Assembly: GCF_013415885.1 (NCBI RefSeq)
Contig: NZ_CP058910.1
Span: forward strand, 2,852,001-2,916,000
Length of the DNA stretch: 64,000 bases
From: Halosimplex rubrum
Lineage (GTDB): Archaea; Halobacteriota; Halobacteria; Halobacteriales; Haloarculaceae
Direction: 5' to 3'
Part shown: positions 41,338-50,210 of the stretch, piece after piece
How the letters are laid out: each line of letters opens with the position of its first letter
How positions within the stretch are numbered: position 1 is the stretch's first letter
Program-made: the position numbers and the translations under genes
The notes under the pieces: generated by a model
Told to the model about the DNA's origin: nothing
The model's input: the letters and a program-made list of their open reading frames with translations, nothing else
Database searches by the model: none

Positions 41338-41939
41338 GCCGTGTTTAGACGCAAGTAAGAGCGGCTAAATGTCTAACTTACTAGGGAGTGAAGCGGGAAG
41401 ACGGGTTTGTGACCAGCAAACTCGCCCGCTTCACTGATCGGGTTGTTTCGCTAGCTCAAAAAGCCGTCGTCGGCGAGCCAGATCCAGCGTTCGAAGAAGG
41501 CGAAAATGGGTACGCAGACTGGGTGATCGTGGCAGTTCACGGTCTCCGCGAGTATCTTGATCACACGTATCGACGGTTGGTAGACGTGCTCCACGAGATG
41601 CATGGAATTGTCGGTCAACTCGACCTAGCGGTGGCTGATCTGCCTGATTTTACGACCGTGTGTACGCGCAAACAGGACCTCGAAATGCGGATCTGGCGCG
41701 TCCTGCTGTGGCTGTCTGCGGAGTTGCACGATCTTGGCGATGTTCAGGCGATCGACGCAACCGGCATGGATCGGATAGCTGCCAGCCAACACTACGCAAA
41801 ACTGACGAATTATACGTTCGAAGTGGTGAAAACGACGCTCCTCAGTGATTACAAGACCAGTTCGATCCTTGATATACATTGTTCGATGAAACAACCGTAT
41901 GATTCCAAGATCGGCTGGCAGATGGTCAAACGGAATCTC
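41338..41939 (+). mobile_element. IS5-family element, copy 2 (3'-truncated)
   Basis: The left end GGCCGTGTTTAGACGC at about 41338 and the start of the transposase match copy 1 in the opposite orientation. The element stops abruptly at about 41939. Roughly one third of the transposase and the right end are missing; the GH51 gene begins 41 bp later. Confidence 0.88.
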
Positions 41940-41984
41940 TCGCCGGTAGAATTAAGCAACGAGCCGGCAACCGTTAGAGTATGA
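41388..41984 (+). pseudogene. Truncated IS5-family transposase
   Basis: The frame reads MKREDGFVTSKLARFTDRVV to SKIGWQMVKRNL, closely similar to the intact copy at 36599-37459. It then departs into SPVELSNEPATVRV and a stop that overlaps the GH51 start. It lacks the second Asp and the Glu of the catalytic triad. Confidence 0.9.
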
Positions 41985-44158
41985 GTCGAGAAGCACCAGC
42001 AGTCTCGATAGCTGTCGATACCGACGACACGGGAGAGTGGAGCGTTTCGCCGCTGCTCTTCGGTAAGTTCCAGGAACATCTCGACAGCGCCATCTACCCG
42101 GGCGTCTACGAGGATTATCTCCGGAACGGCTCCTTCGAGGTGTGGAACCGCTCCGGTGACGGGCCGATGGCGGGCATCGTTTTCGAGAATGTCGCAGAAC
42201 ATGAGGGAGTCGCCTACCCGTGGCAGCCCGTCGATAGCGATGCGACGTACGAGCAGGTGAGAGGAGGGGTCCACGGTCGCCACCGCGACGACGCACTTGA
42301 CGGAGGGCCGGAGGTTCCGGAGGAGTTCGCTCCGGTCCCCGGGGGCGTCACGGAGTCGCGATTCCAGCGGGTCCTACTCCACGGCAGGAACGATGGGAGT
42401 GTAGACGGCGACGTCGCTGCCGGCGTTTTCCAGCGCGTGGCGTTGCCTGACCAGCGCGTCCAGACGTTCGACGTGACGGTGACCGTTCGCGGCGAGGGCG
42501 TGGACGAGTGCACAGTCGCGCTGACCGCCCTCGACGGCGAGACGCTGGCGTCGGAGACAGTTCCGGTGACGGATTCGTGGAACCGTGAGGAAGCCACGCT
42601 CGAACTTGCCACCTCAACCACCGATCGCTACAGCGAGCCCCGATACGGCACGTACGACCTGACGATCACGGCCGAGGGGTCGGGACACCTCGATCTCGAC
42701 TGGTCGACGCTGATCCCGGCCGACGCGGTCGAGGGGATCTACAACCCAACGACGATCGAACTCCTGCAGGAGTTCGACGTGACGACGATCCGCTGGCCGG
42801 GCGGCAACTACGCGAGTCAAGTCCGCTGGCGCGACACGGTCGGTCCGGTCGAGGATCGACCGGTCATTCCCATCGTCAACTGGGGTGGACTGGAGCCTAA
42901 CTACCTCGGTACCAACGAGTGGCTGCGCTTCTGCGAACTGGCAGACGTCGAGCCGTACATCACGGTACCGTTCTGGTCTGCGACAGGCCCCGAAGAAGCG
43001 GCCAACTGGGTCGAGTACGTGAACGGCGACCCCGACGAGACGGAACTGGGAGCGCTACGCGCAGAACACGGCTACGAGGAGCCCTGGGACGTGACCTACT
43101 GGGGGATCGGAAACGAGGTTTGGGGGTACTGGCAGGTCGGCAACACCGACGCCGCGACCTACGCAGAGGGATACGTCGAGTACTGTGACGCGATGCGGAC
43201 GGTCGACCCCGACATCGAAATCGACGCGACCGCGATCGACCCCTGGTTCACCAGCGTCCACGACGGCGACACTGAGGACAGTCGCGAGGGCGAACCACCG
43301 ATCTGGAACGAGGTACTCTTCGAGACGGCGGGCGACGCCATCGAGGGGATCGACCTACACCGATACACCGCCGGGATCAAGGGCGATGCGGCGGAGTCAC
43401 GCGAGGCGTGGCTCGAAGACCACGACGAGGACCCCGTCGGCTACAACGAAGTGCTCGTCAACTTTCCGCAGGTCTACGATCGCCTGCTCTCCGACGTCGA
43501 AGCACTGGCTACAGAACACGGCGTGCCCGACTGTCGGCTCACGATCGGCGAGTGGAACCTCGGCCCCGCGGTCAATGACGACTGGCCGTCCGCGCAGATG
43601 GGGACGATGGCTCACGCCGCTTACGCCGCAAAGACCTTCCAGACGTTCATCCGCCACGGGGACCACGTCGAGATGGGCCACTGGACGGACTACACCCTGT
43701 ATCCGCATCCCGACCCCCGCGGGCCGGCACCGCCCCACCCCGGTGCGTACATCCAGCGCGAGATGGCCGATCCGCTGCTAGAGAGTGACAGCGAGTGGAC
43801 CGTCACCGACACGAGCGTTGACAGTCCCGAGCGCCCCTTCCTGCAAACGGGTAACTGGAGCATGGCGGCCGATGACGTTGCTCTCGTTGACGCCGTGACT
43901 ATCGTCAGCGAGAACGGGACGAGCCACACCTTCGCGACCAACGGTTCGCTTCGAGAGAGCTACGATACGGAAATCGAATTTGCCGGCGACGCCGGGAGCG
44001 TCGCGGTGACGCTGTATCGTCCAGTCGACGACGACCCGTTCTTGGCCCAGGAGTCTTGGGAAGAACCCGACGCCTTCGTGGTCGAGACGTTCCCCCTCGA
44101 CGACAGGCGACTTGAACTCCCGCCGGCGTCGTTCGCGAAGTTCACGCGCCGGCCGTGA
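41981..44158 (+). CDS. GH51-type alpha-L-arabinofuranosidase, 725 aa
   Basis: The (beta/alpha)8 part contains IRWPGGNYASQVRWRDTVGP, the acid/base TYWGIGNEVWGYWQ (Glu379) and the nucleophile RLTIGEWNLGP (Glu524). A carbohydrate-binding-like beta domain precedes the barrel (about 85-240), and a C-terminal beta domain ends SFAKFTRRP. No signal peptide is seen, so it acts in the cytosol on imported oligosaccharides. The start overlaps the truncated transposase frame. The TATA-like GAATTAAG at about 41949 is immediately behind the IS relic, so its promoter may be partly IS-derived. It differs from the second GH51 at 52073 in sequence details. Confidence 0.92.
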   Translation: MSREAPAVSIAVDTDDTGEWSVSPLLFGKFQEHLDSAIYPGVYEDYLRNGSFEVWNRSGDGPMAGIVFENVAEHEGVAYPWQPVDSDATYEQVRGGVHGRHRDDALDGGPEVPEEFAPVPGGVTESRFQRVLLHGRNDGSVDGDVAAGVFQRVALPDQRVQTFDVTVTVRGEGVDECTVALTALDGETLASETVPVTDSWNREEATLELATSTTDRYSEPRYGTYDLTITAEGSGHLDLDWSTLIPADAVEGIYNPTTIELLQEFDVTTIRWPGGNYASQVRWRDTVGPVEDRPVIPIVNWGGLEPNYLGTNEWLRFCELADVEPYITVPFWSATGPEEAANWVEYVNGDPDETELGALRAEHGYEEPWDVTYWGIGNEVWGYWQVGNTDAATYAEGYVEYCDAMRTVDPDIEIDATAIDPWFTSVHDGDTEDSREGEPPIWNEVLFETAGDAIEGIDLHRYTAGIKGDAAESREAWLEDHDEDPVGYNEVLVNFPQVYDRLLSDVEALATEHGVPDCRLTIGEWNLGPAVNDDWPSAQMGTMAHAAYAAKTFQTFIRHGDHVEMGHWTDYTLYPHPDPRGPAPPHPGAYIQREMADPLLESDSEWTVTDTSVDSPERPFLQTGNWSMAADDVALVDAVTIVSENGTSHTFATNGSLRESYDTEIEFAGDAGSVAVTLYRPVDDDPFLAQESWEEPDAFVVETFPLDDRRLELPPASFAKFTRRP

Positions 44159-44267
44159 AAGCGATACGGACAGCCGCAGATGTAGCAGAAACCTGACGGA
44201 TTTTTTCGTCCGGTAGCTTGATACTCTAACACATGCCACATCCGTTCTGGTCGCTGGCGTGCTAGGC

Positions 44268-44459
44268 GATGCCGGTGATCCGGATCTTGCTCGTCGTCGA
44301 ACTCGTCTTCGTGATTCTGCTCGCGCTCGTGTTCCCCACTTTCTCCCCGTCCCCCCGGTGTACTACGTCAGCGGCTTTTCCTTCGCCGTTATCGCCGTGA
44401 CCGTCGCCGGGATGTCGTTCGTCTACTGGAAGTGTCTGAACTACCAGCCCACAGATTAA
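44268..44459 (+). pseudogene. Small two-helix membrane protein with a frameshift
   Basis: The first frame gives MPVIRILLVVELVFVILLAL and VFPTFSPS. After a C-run at about 44351-44356 the next frame continues PVYYVSGFSFAVIAVTVAGM and SFVYWKCLNYQPTD-stop. Joined, they make a typical haloarchaeal two-helix membrane protein of about 63 residues. The break is in a homopolymer, so a sequencing error is possible. Confidence 0.6.
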
Positions 44460-44592
44460 TCGAGACTTCCTGAATCCTTCAGTGGTCACCTAGGTGGGTG
44501 ATCTGGCCGGTAGCTCTGGTGGATATTTTACTTCGTTTACAGCGAAAAACTATAAAATCATCCGATTGAAATTTTTTAGTTGGGCATGCAGT

Positions 44593-46530
44593 TCATATCT
44601 CGGTCACCCTCTCATATTCCTCATCGAGGGCTTGGGCATCCTCAGGGAGGAGAGCGACGACGACGTACTCGGCATAGTCGGCAACGTACTCAACGAGGCG
44701 GGCGATGCGGTCGGAATCGATCGCCTCGATCGAGTCCATCAGGAGGAACGGACAGGTCTCGTAAACGTCGTGGGTAAGATAGCCCGCGAGCGCGAAGACT
44801 AACCCCGTGACTTCCCGTTCAGACTCCGAGAGGTGGTCGACAGTATCTTCGTAGGTAGTTCCGTCTGCCGTACTGCGGACCACATGCAATTCGAAGACGG
44901 ATTGTTCGACACTCCGTCCCCCCTGTGAAACCGTCTCTTGGCGGCGCTCGATCCAGATCCGCTCCAAATTTTCGTAGCTCAAGATCTCCAGCACGGTCTC
45001 CATGTGCTCGTTGAACTGATCGACGGCTTCGCTCTCGACCTGGTCGATGCGCGTCCGCAGGTCGGCGATTTCGTCGCTGATCTCCTCCCGACGGGCTTTG
45101 AAGTTGTCTCGACGCTCGAGTTCTTCGTCGATACGGTCGATCTCGGAAGTGACCTGGCCGAAGTCATCTTGGAGTTGGTTGAGTTCGAACTCGAACTGGT
45201 TGGCCTCGCGGTGGAGGTCGAGCAGGTCGCTCTGAGTTTCGTCTTCCAGGGTTTCGACCTCCGCTTCGAGTTCGTCGATCTCGGCTTCGAGACGGTCGCG
45301 CTCGGTCTCGAGTTCTTCGACTCGACCGCGCCGCGTTCGAAGTTCCGATTGGATCTGTTCGATCCGGTCTTCCAACTGCGTACGCTGGCGTTGTTGCTCT
45401 TCGAAGGTCGCCTTCTCTGTTTTCAGGTCGTCCATCTTGGACTGGATCTCACGGCGTTCCTGAAGTTTCTCGCTACGGAGGTCACGGAGTCGGTCAAGCG
45501 TTTCTTCGATGATGTCGCTTTCGACAGTGCTCCCACACGTCCAGCAGACAACCTGCTCGTCGACTAGTCTGTCAGTGGGGTCGTCCATGTCTCGAAGTGC
45601 GGCTACGACATCTGAATCCGCCCCCTCAAGCATTTCCTCGTTGAACTGGATAACCTTCTGGAGGGAGTTAGTCACATCGTCAATATCCGCGCGCTGTGAA
45701 CGCAATTCGTCAAGTCGGTCGGCTACCTCATCGACGCCGGCCATTGGGGTTTCCGAGAGCTCGTCTAATTCGCTTTCCAGGTCGTCGAGTTCCGATTCGA
45801 GGGCGGTGATGCTCTCGCGCTCCATCTCAAGATTATATCGTGTGTCTTCGAGCTCACCCCGCGTTTCGCGGAATGATTCAAGCGCGTCGTCAAGCTCGTC
45901 TTTCTGATCGCGCGTGGCACTGAGGTCCTGATCAGCATCCTCGATGGCTTCTTTGGTCGCTTCGAGTTCAGCCTCTTTCTCTTCGATTTCCTGCTTGAGG
46001 TCCTGTCGGCGCTGTTCCAACGTAGGTAGTTCCCGCTGCATCGAATCGAGATTCTCAAGCTGTCGTTCGACGTCATTCCGTTGGTCTTGGAGCTCCTCGA
46101 TCCCGGCTTCGATAGCCGCTGTGTCGACAGGGCGCATAATGAGTTCGCGAAGACCCTCTTCAAGTTCGACAGCTCGGCGCGCTTCGTTGGACTCCAATAG
46201 GAATACGAATAGGTCAGCCAACTCCGGGTTGTCGAGAAACGCATCGCCGTCAGCGTAGACACCGCCGCCGTTAGTTCGGGTGAGCGTTCGTTTATACGTC
46301 TCATCTCCGATGGTCAACTCGACATGGGCTTCGTCTGCGTCACCCTTGATCGAGACGTTCTCGCTGCCCAATCCAGCCATCAATGCCTGTAGGAACGAGG
46401 TTCGATTCGTCGCATTCCGGCCAGCCAGGATTGTAACACCGGATGAAAAGGAAACTGAGGATTCATCGATGCCACCGATATTCTCAATGGAAAGTTGAAC
46501 GGGATCCGTTGCTGAAAGTGGTGTACTCAT
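44593..46530 (-). CDS. Archaea-specific SMC-related (Sph-like) coiled-coil ATPase, 645 aa
   Basis: The N-terminal Walker A is relaxed (AGRNATNRTSFLQALMAGLG, residues 36-55). Long coiled coils (about 140-320 and 340-510) flank a zinc hook VCWTCGS (CxxC at 329-332). The C-terminal part carries the signature-like SESEREVTGLVFALAGYL and the Walker B/D-loop region CPFLLMDSIEAIDSDRIARL. This is the haloarchaeal SMC-related family, thought to act in chromosome or cell-shape functions and often next to the rod-determining factor rdfA. No rdfA is present here, and the gene sits alone between carbohydrate genes and a gene-free stretch. Confidence 0.88.
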   Translation of the reverse strand: MSTPLSATDPVQLSIENIGGIDESSVSFSSGVTILAGRNATNRTSFLQALMAGLGSENVSIKGDADEAHVELTIGDETYKRTLTRTNGGGVYADGDAFLDNPELADLFVFLLESNEARRAVELEEGLRELIMRPVDTAAIEAGIEELQDQRNDVERQLENLDSMQRELPTLEQRRQDLKQEIEEKEAELEATKEAIEDADQDLSATRDQKDELDDALESFRETRGELEDTRYNLEMERESITALESELDDLESELDELSETPMAGVDEVADRLDELRSQRADIDDVTNSLQKVIQFNEEMLEGADSDVVAALRDMDDPTDRLVDEQVVCWTCGSTVESDIIEETLDRLRDLRSEKLQERREIQSKMDDLKTEKATFEEQQRQRTQLEDRIEQIQSELRTRRGRVEELETERDRLEAEIDELEAEVETLEDETQSDLLDLHREANQFEFELNQLQDDFGQVTSEIDRIDEELERRDNFKARREEISDEIADLRTRIDQVESEAVDQFNEHMETVLEILSYENLERIWIERRQETVSQGGRSVEQSVFELHVVRSTADGTTYEDTVDHLSESEREVTGLVFALAGYLTHDVYETCPFLLMDSIEAIDSDRIARLVEYVADYAEYVVVALLPEDAQALDEEYERVTEI

Positions 46531-48149
46531 TATTTGATTGTGGTTAATAGTTCCAGATAAACATTACTTCCGGATTAGGTCTTAAAAAGTTTGAGACTTG
46601 CGTATATAGCCACCCATCAGCCATTACCTTTATGAAAATTAAACAAATTATATGATTCGGGTAGTTCTGCAATCTCATCCTGAAATGCGTTGCCCGAAAC
46701 ATTGAAATCAGTATCAGCCGCTCATGACCGTGAATTCACGCGACTAAACAATACCCCGATTTACGGGTCGCCTGTCGAAAGCACAGTGTAGACCGGCGTT
46801 CGGGACCTTCTGCTGGCGTTCGATGAGGATATTCTGTCGCCGTCGATCACGACGGCGTACGATCGATTCTTCAGCGACTCTCCGAGACTGCAGAGATCGA
46901 CATCGACCATCCGAAACACGACTCTCTATGACCGGTGAGGCGGGCGATTTCTGCCATAGACCAGCAAGAAATCTTGACTCTCACATTTTATGTTTAAATG
47001 ACACGGCCAGCATGAGAGAGAAAGGAAGTTCTACTTCCGTCTGGATTTCGAAGACTAGACAGTCGGCATCAGGGGATCCAACTGGTATCGTGAACAGAGT
47101 TGGGTGGGCCGTACCGTGCCAATAGTACGAGATCAAGCGGAATAGCTGCGAAGTGATTGAGGCATCGAGATCGATGACAGCCTACGTGTCATATGTGAGA
47201 GAACATCAACCGCGCTGGGTCTCAGTACTTAATGTCCAACACGTGGGGCCGCAGCACAGATGGAAACTGCGGCTTATTGAAAAGGAGGATGATACCCGGA
47301 TCAATTTATTCTGACACTCTTAAGCAGTTTCAGTCGAAGACGATATCCTATGATTCGAAAATATCGAACCACCTGTTGACCCAATTCGGCTTCTCAACAG
47401 GGAACTCTTTTTCCCTACTGATCGCTTCGAGCGTTGGATCGTTCACCCAAAATTGGGATCGATAGTAGCGAAAGAGGATTTGTTAGGCGCAACTGAGTGA
47501 ATGGGGGCTGAGTATCCATCTACCAACCGGTATGACCACCGAAAAGGGCGGATCTTGCGTCAGACTCTGTTGGGGTATTAGCTGTGGGTGCGGACAAAAT
47601 TACAATCATGAATATGTAATTTTAGATGGCCACGGAGGATTCCAGTGCTCTGTGATCCGGGGTTAGCCTTCGACCGGTATCGTAGTGCCTTCGGCCAATA
47701 GAGCGACGACCGGATGATCTGAATACTATTCGAAGTGTTCTACTAAACAAGCGGATCTCTCCCATCCGTACCTCCCGAAGCGAACTGAGCCCCTCATCAT
47801 TGCGTTCCTCAGCGAGCGTGCCTATACTGTTTTCTCGGGAACCAATGTGTTAATCGAGTCGATGATAGTGATATTGTTTTTAGAAGTTCATCGGTCGCCC
47901 GCCCATCAAACTTCAACAATTAGCATTACAAGTATAACAATGTAATGGTGGTAGATTTGGTCGAATCACGGATGGTGGAGTGATATCGATCAATTGCCGG
48001 TTCCAACCAGATTCCTCCGGGACGACGCTTTCATGAGACGGTTTGCAGAGGGCATGTTACGGTGAAACATTCTAGTTCGATATTATCGAAGCAACCAATT
48101 GATTTGGTCATCACATTCTAAATGAACCAAACTCAGCGAGCGAAATCAT
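46531..48149. other. 1.6-kb stretch without a supported gene
   Basis: Only short, non-protein-like frames are present. A plus-strand piece at about 46835-46930 (YSVAVDHDGVRSILQRLSET, EIDIDHPKHDSL) looks like a decayed coding sequence. Otherwise it is AT-richer intergenic DNA separating the SMC-related gene from the first IclR regulator. Confidence 0.5.
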
Positions 48150-48157
48150 TATAAATG
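48150..48157 (+). promoter_or_regulatory. TATA box of the IclR gene at 48181
   Basis: TATAAATG lies 24-31 bases before the ATG, consistent with a leaderless transcript. Confidence 0.55.
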
Positions 48158-48180
48158 GAAAAGCATGATATTTACGCAAG

Positions 48181-48957
48181 ATGACTCCACAATCCAACCG
48201 ACAGATCAAAACCGCCCAGAGAGTGTTCGATATTATCGACTGTCTTCACGAGAACGGCCATTCTCGGCTGGGAGAGGTCGCCGATAACGTGGATCTCGCA
48301 AAAAGTACCACACACGATTACCTTCAAACACTAATCGCACTCGGGTTCGTCAAACGGAACGAGGCTGGTTATTATTTGAGCCTGAAAATCCTCCGATATG
48401 GCGGGCTTGCCCGACGACGACGTGCTGCCTATGAGGAGTCGATGCCGGAGATCAGTCAACTGACCAATGAACTCCGCGAGGAGATCAGTGAACGAGGGCT
48501 TACGTCCCACCTCGCGATTCTGGAGGACAAAGACGTATTTCTCGCTGACTTCTCTAAGACTGATTGGGATATCAGCACGGGCAATTACTCTGGCGGTGAC
48601 GTTGACGTTCACAGCTCGGAACTTGGAAAAGCTGTCTTGGCATTTGTTACCGAGGACCGGCTATCTTCGATGTTATCGAATACAGAATTCGAAGCGTTCA
48701 CTGACCAGACAATCACCGACGAGGAAACCCTCCGCAAGGAGCTCGAAACCGTCCGAGAACGGGGATATGCGGTAAACGACGAGGAGGAGTTCGGGCACAT
48801 CAAAGGGATTGGTCTCCCCATCCTGTTCGAAAACGACGTGTTGGGTTCGATCAGCGTGTCGGGCCCGAAAGCCGGAATCGAGCAGGATGAGGAAACTATT
48901 CTGGAACTGCTGCAGACGACAGTCGAGAACATCGAACTACGGCTCGAACACCACTGA
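48181..48957 (+). CDS. IclR-family transcriptional regulator, 258 aa
   Basis: The N-terminal wHTH is AQRVFDIIDCLHENGHSRLG, VADNVDLAKSTTHDYLQTLI. The effector domain follows: GLTSHLAILEDKDVFLADFS, HSSELGKAVLAFVTEDRLSS, RERGYAVNDEEEFGHIKGIG. The family binds sugars or acids and commonly controls catabolic genes. It is followed 74 bp later by the dehydrogenase gene, then a GH2, all on the plus strand, so it probably senses a pentose or derivative and controls this run. Xylose/arabinose regulators of haloarchaea belong to the same family. Confidence 0.92.
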   Translation: MTPQSNRQIKTAQRVFDIIDCLHENGHSRLGEVADNVDLAKSTTHDYLQTLIALGFVKRNEAGYYLSLKILRYGGLARRRRAAYEESMPEISQLTNELREEISERGLTSHLAILEDKDVFLADFSKTDWDISTGNYSGGDVDVHSSELGKAVLAFVTEDRLSSMLSNTEFEAFTDQTITDEETLRKELETVRERGYAVNDEEEFGHIKGIGLPILFENDVLGSISVSGPKAGIEQDEETILELLQTTVENIELRLEHH

Positions 48958-49031
48958 ACTATGTTCGCCAATTCTTGAGTTGTTGACCGTACTGGGTGAG
49001 TCGAAAGTGGATCGCTGGCTTGCCTATCTTT

Positions 49032-50105
49032 ATGTTCTCTGATCCGGATTATCTGGCTGTGTTGCAGGATATCGCACGTAACGAAGTGGCGCACCGCGAC
49101 TGGGACTCAGGAACCGACACGACCGTTAGGTTCGCCTTCGTCGGTCTCGGTGGTTTCACCGAGAATGTTGTCCTCCCAGCGATTTCAGAAACCGACTACT
49201 GTACAGCGACCGTCGGCGTCACTGGGACGCCTGAGACTGGGGAACGCCTCGTCACGGAGTACGATCTTGAGCGGATCCTCTCGTACGATGAGTTCCACGA
49301 CGGTGAGGCGCTCACGGAGTACGATGCCGTGTACATTTGCACGCCAAATGCGTTGCACTTAGAGTACGCCGAGTCAGCGGCAGACTTCGGAAAACCCGTG
49401 CTATGTGAGAAACCTCTCGAAGCCACGTCAGAACGTGCACGACAACTGCGAGACGTGTGCGACGAAGCCGGCGTCCCGCTGATGACTGCCTACCGTATGC
49501 AACTCGAACCGGTTACCCGACGGCTTCGTGAGTGGATTCGCGACGGAAAACTGGGAGATATCGTCGCGGTACGCGGGAGTTTAGACATCGACATTCCGAA
49601 TGATCAGTGGCGGTTTGACGAGGACCTCGCCGGAGGTGGGGCGACGATGGATATCGGGATATATCCGCTCAATACGGCCCGGTTTGTCCTTGACGCGGAA
49701 CCGAAGGCAGTCACTGCTTGCACGGCCAGTCCGCGAGACATGGAGGTCGACGAGCACGTTACTTTCCAACTCACATTCCCTGGTGACATCACCGTTCACG
49801 GGCAGGCAAGCTTCGAGGCCCAACCGAAGACAGAATTTCAAGTCGTCGGGACCGACGCCACGGTGTGCGTCTCCCCAGCGTTCAATGTGGCTCGAGACCG
49901 GACAGTTGAGATCCTGAAAGACGACCAGACGACCGAGTTGGTGGCCAAATGGGGTGATGAGATCGTCGAAGAATTCGACTACTTCGCCCAGTGTCTCGAA
50001 ACAGGAATGGCTCCTACTCCTGATGGGAACGAAGGCGTTCGTGACCTCGAGATCATCGATGCGATCTACGAATCCGCCGAAAGGGACGATACTATTGAAC
50101 TCTGA
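49032..50105 (+). CDS. Gfo/Idh/MocA-family sugar dehydrogenase (D-xylose dehydrogenase-like), 357 aa
   Basis: The preferred start gives MFSDPDYLAVLQDIARNEVA; an upstream ATG (48996) would add 12 residues. The Rossmann part is VRFAFVGLGGFTENVVLPAI. The family signature EKPLEATSERARQLRDVCDE and PLMTAYRMQLEPVTRRLREW carries the conserved Lys of the EKP motif. GGGATMDIGIYPLNTARFVL follows. It closely resembles haloarchaeal NADP-dependent D-xylose 1-dehydrogenase, the first step of oxidative pentose degradation. The sugar specificity (xylose or arabinose) is inferred. Confidence 0.9.
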   Translation: MFSDPDYLAVLQDIARNEVAHRDWDSGTDTTVRFAFVGLGGFTENVVLPAISETDYCTATVGVTGTPETGERLVTEYDLERILSYDEFHDGEALTEYDAVYICTPNALHLEYAESAADFGKPVLCEKPLEATSERARQLRDVCDEAGVPLMTAYRMQLEPVTRRLREWIRDGKLGDIVAVRGSLDIDIPNDQWRFDEDLAGGGATMDIGIYPLNTARFVLDAEPKAVTACTASPRDMEVDEHVTFQLTFPGDITVHGQASFEAQPKTEFQVVGTDATVCVSPAFNVARDRTVEILKDDQTTELVAKWGDEIVEEFDYFAQCLETGMAPTPDGNEGVRDLEIIDAIYESAERDDTIEL

Positions 50106-50210
50106 CTTGTCCGCTCGTGGCGATTCGAGTTGATGAATCCATCCTAAACTGTAAACAATAACTCACGTCCGAAGGAAACAGTTAAGGACGATACCACCTC
50201 TGCACAGAGT

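Noticed and set aside
41973-44230. 10-bp inverted repeat GTTAGAGTAT / ATACTCTAAC flanking the GH51 gene
   Set aside because: A single pair of 10-mers 2.2 kb apart, one overlapping the start codon; could be chance. Noted as a weak operator candidate only.
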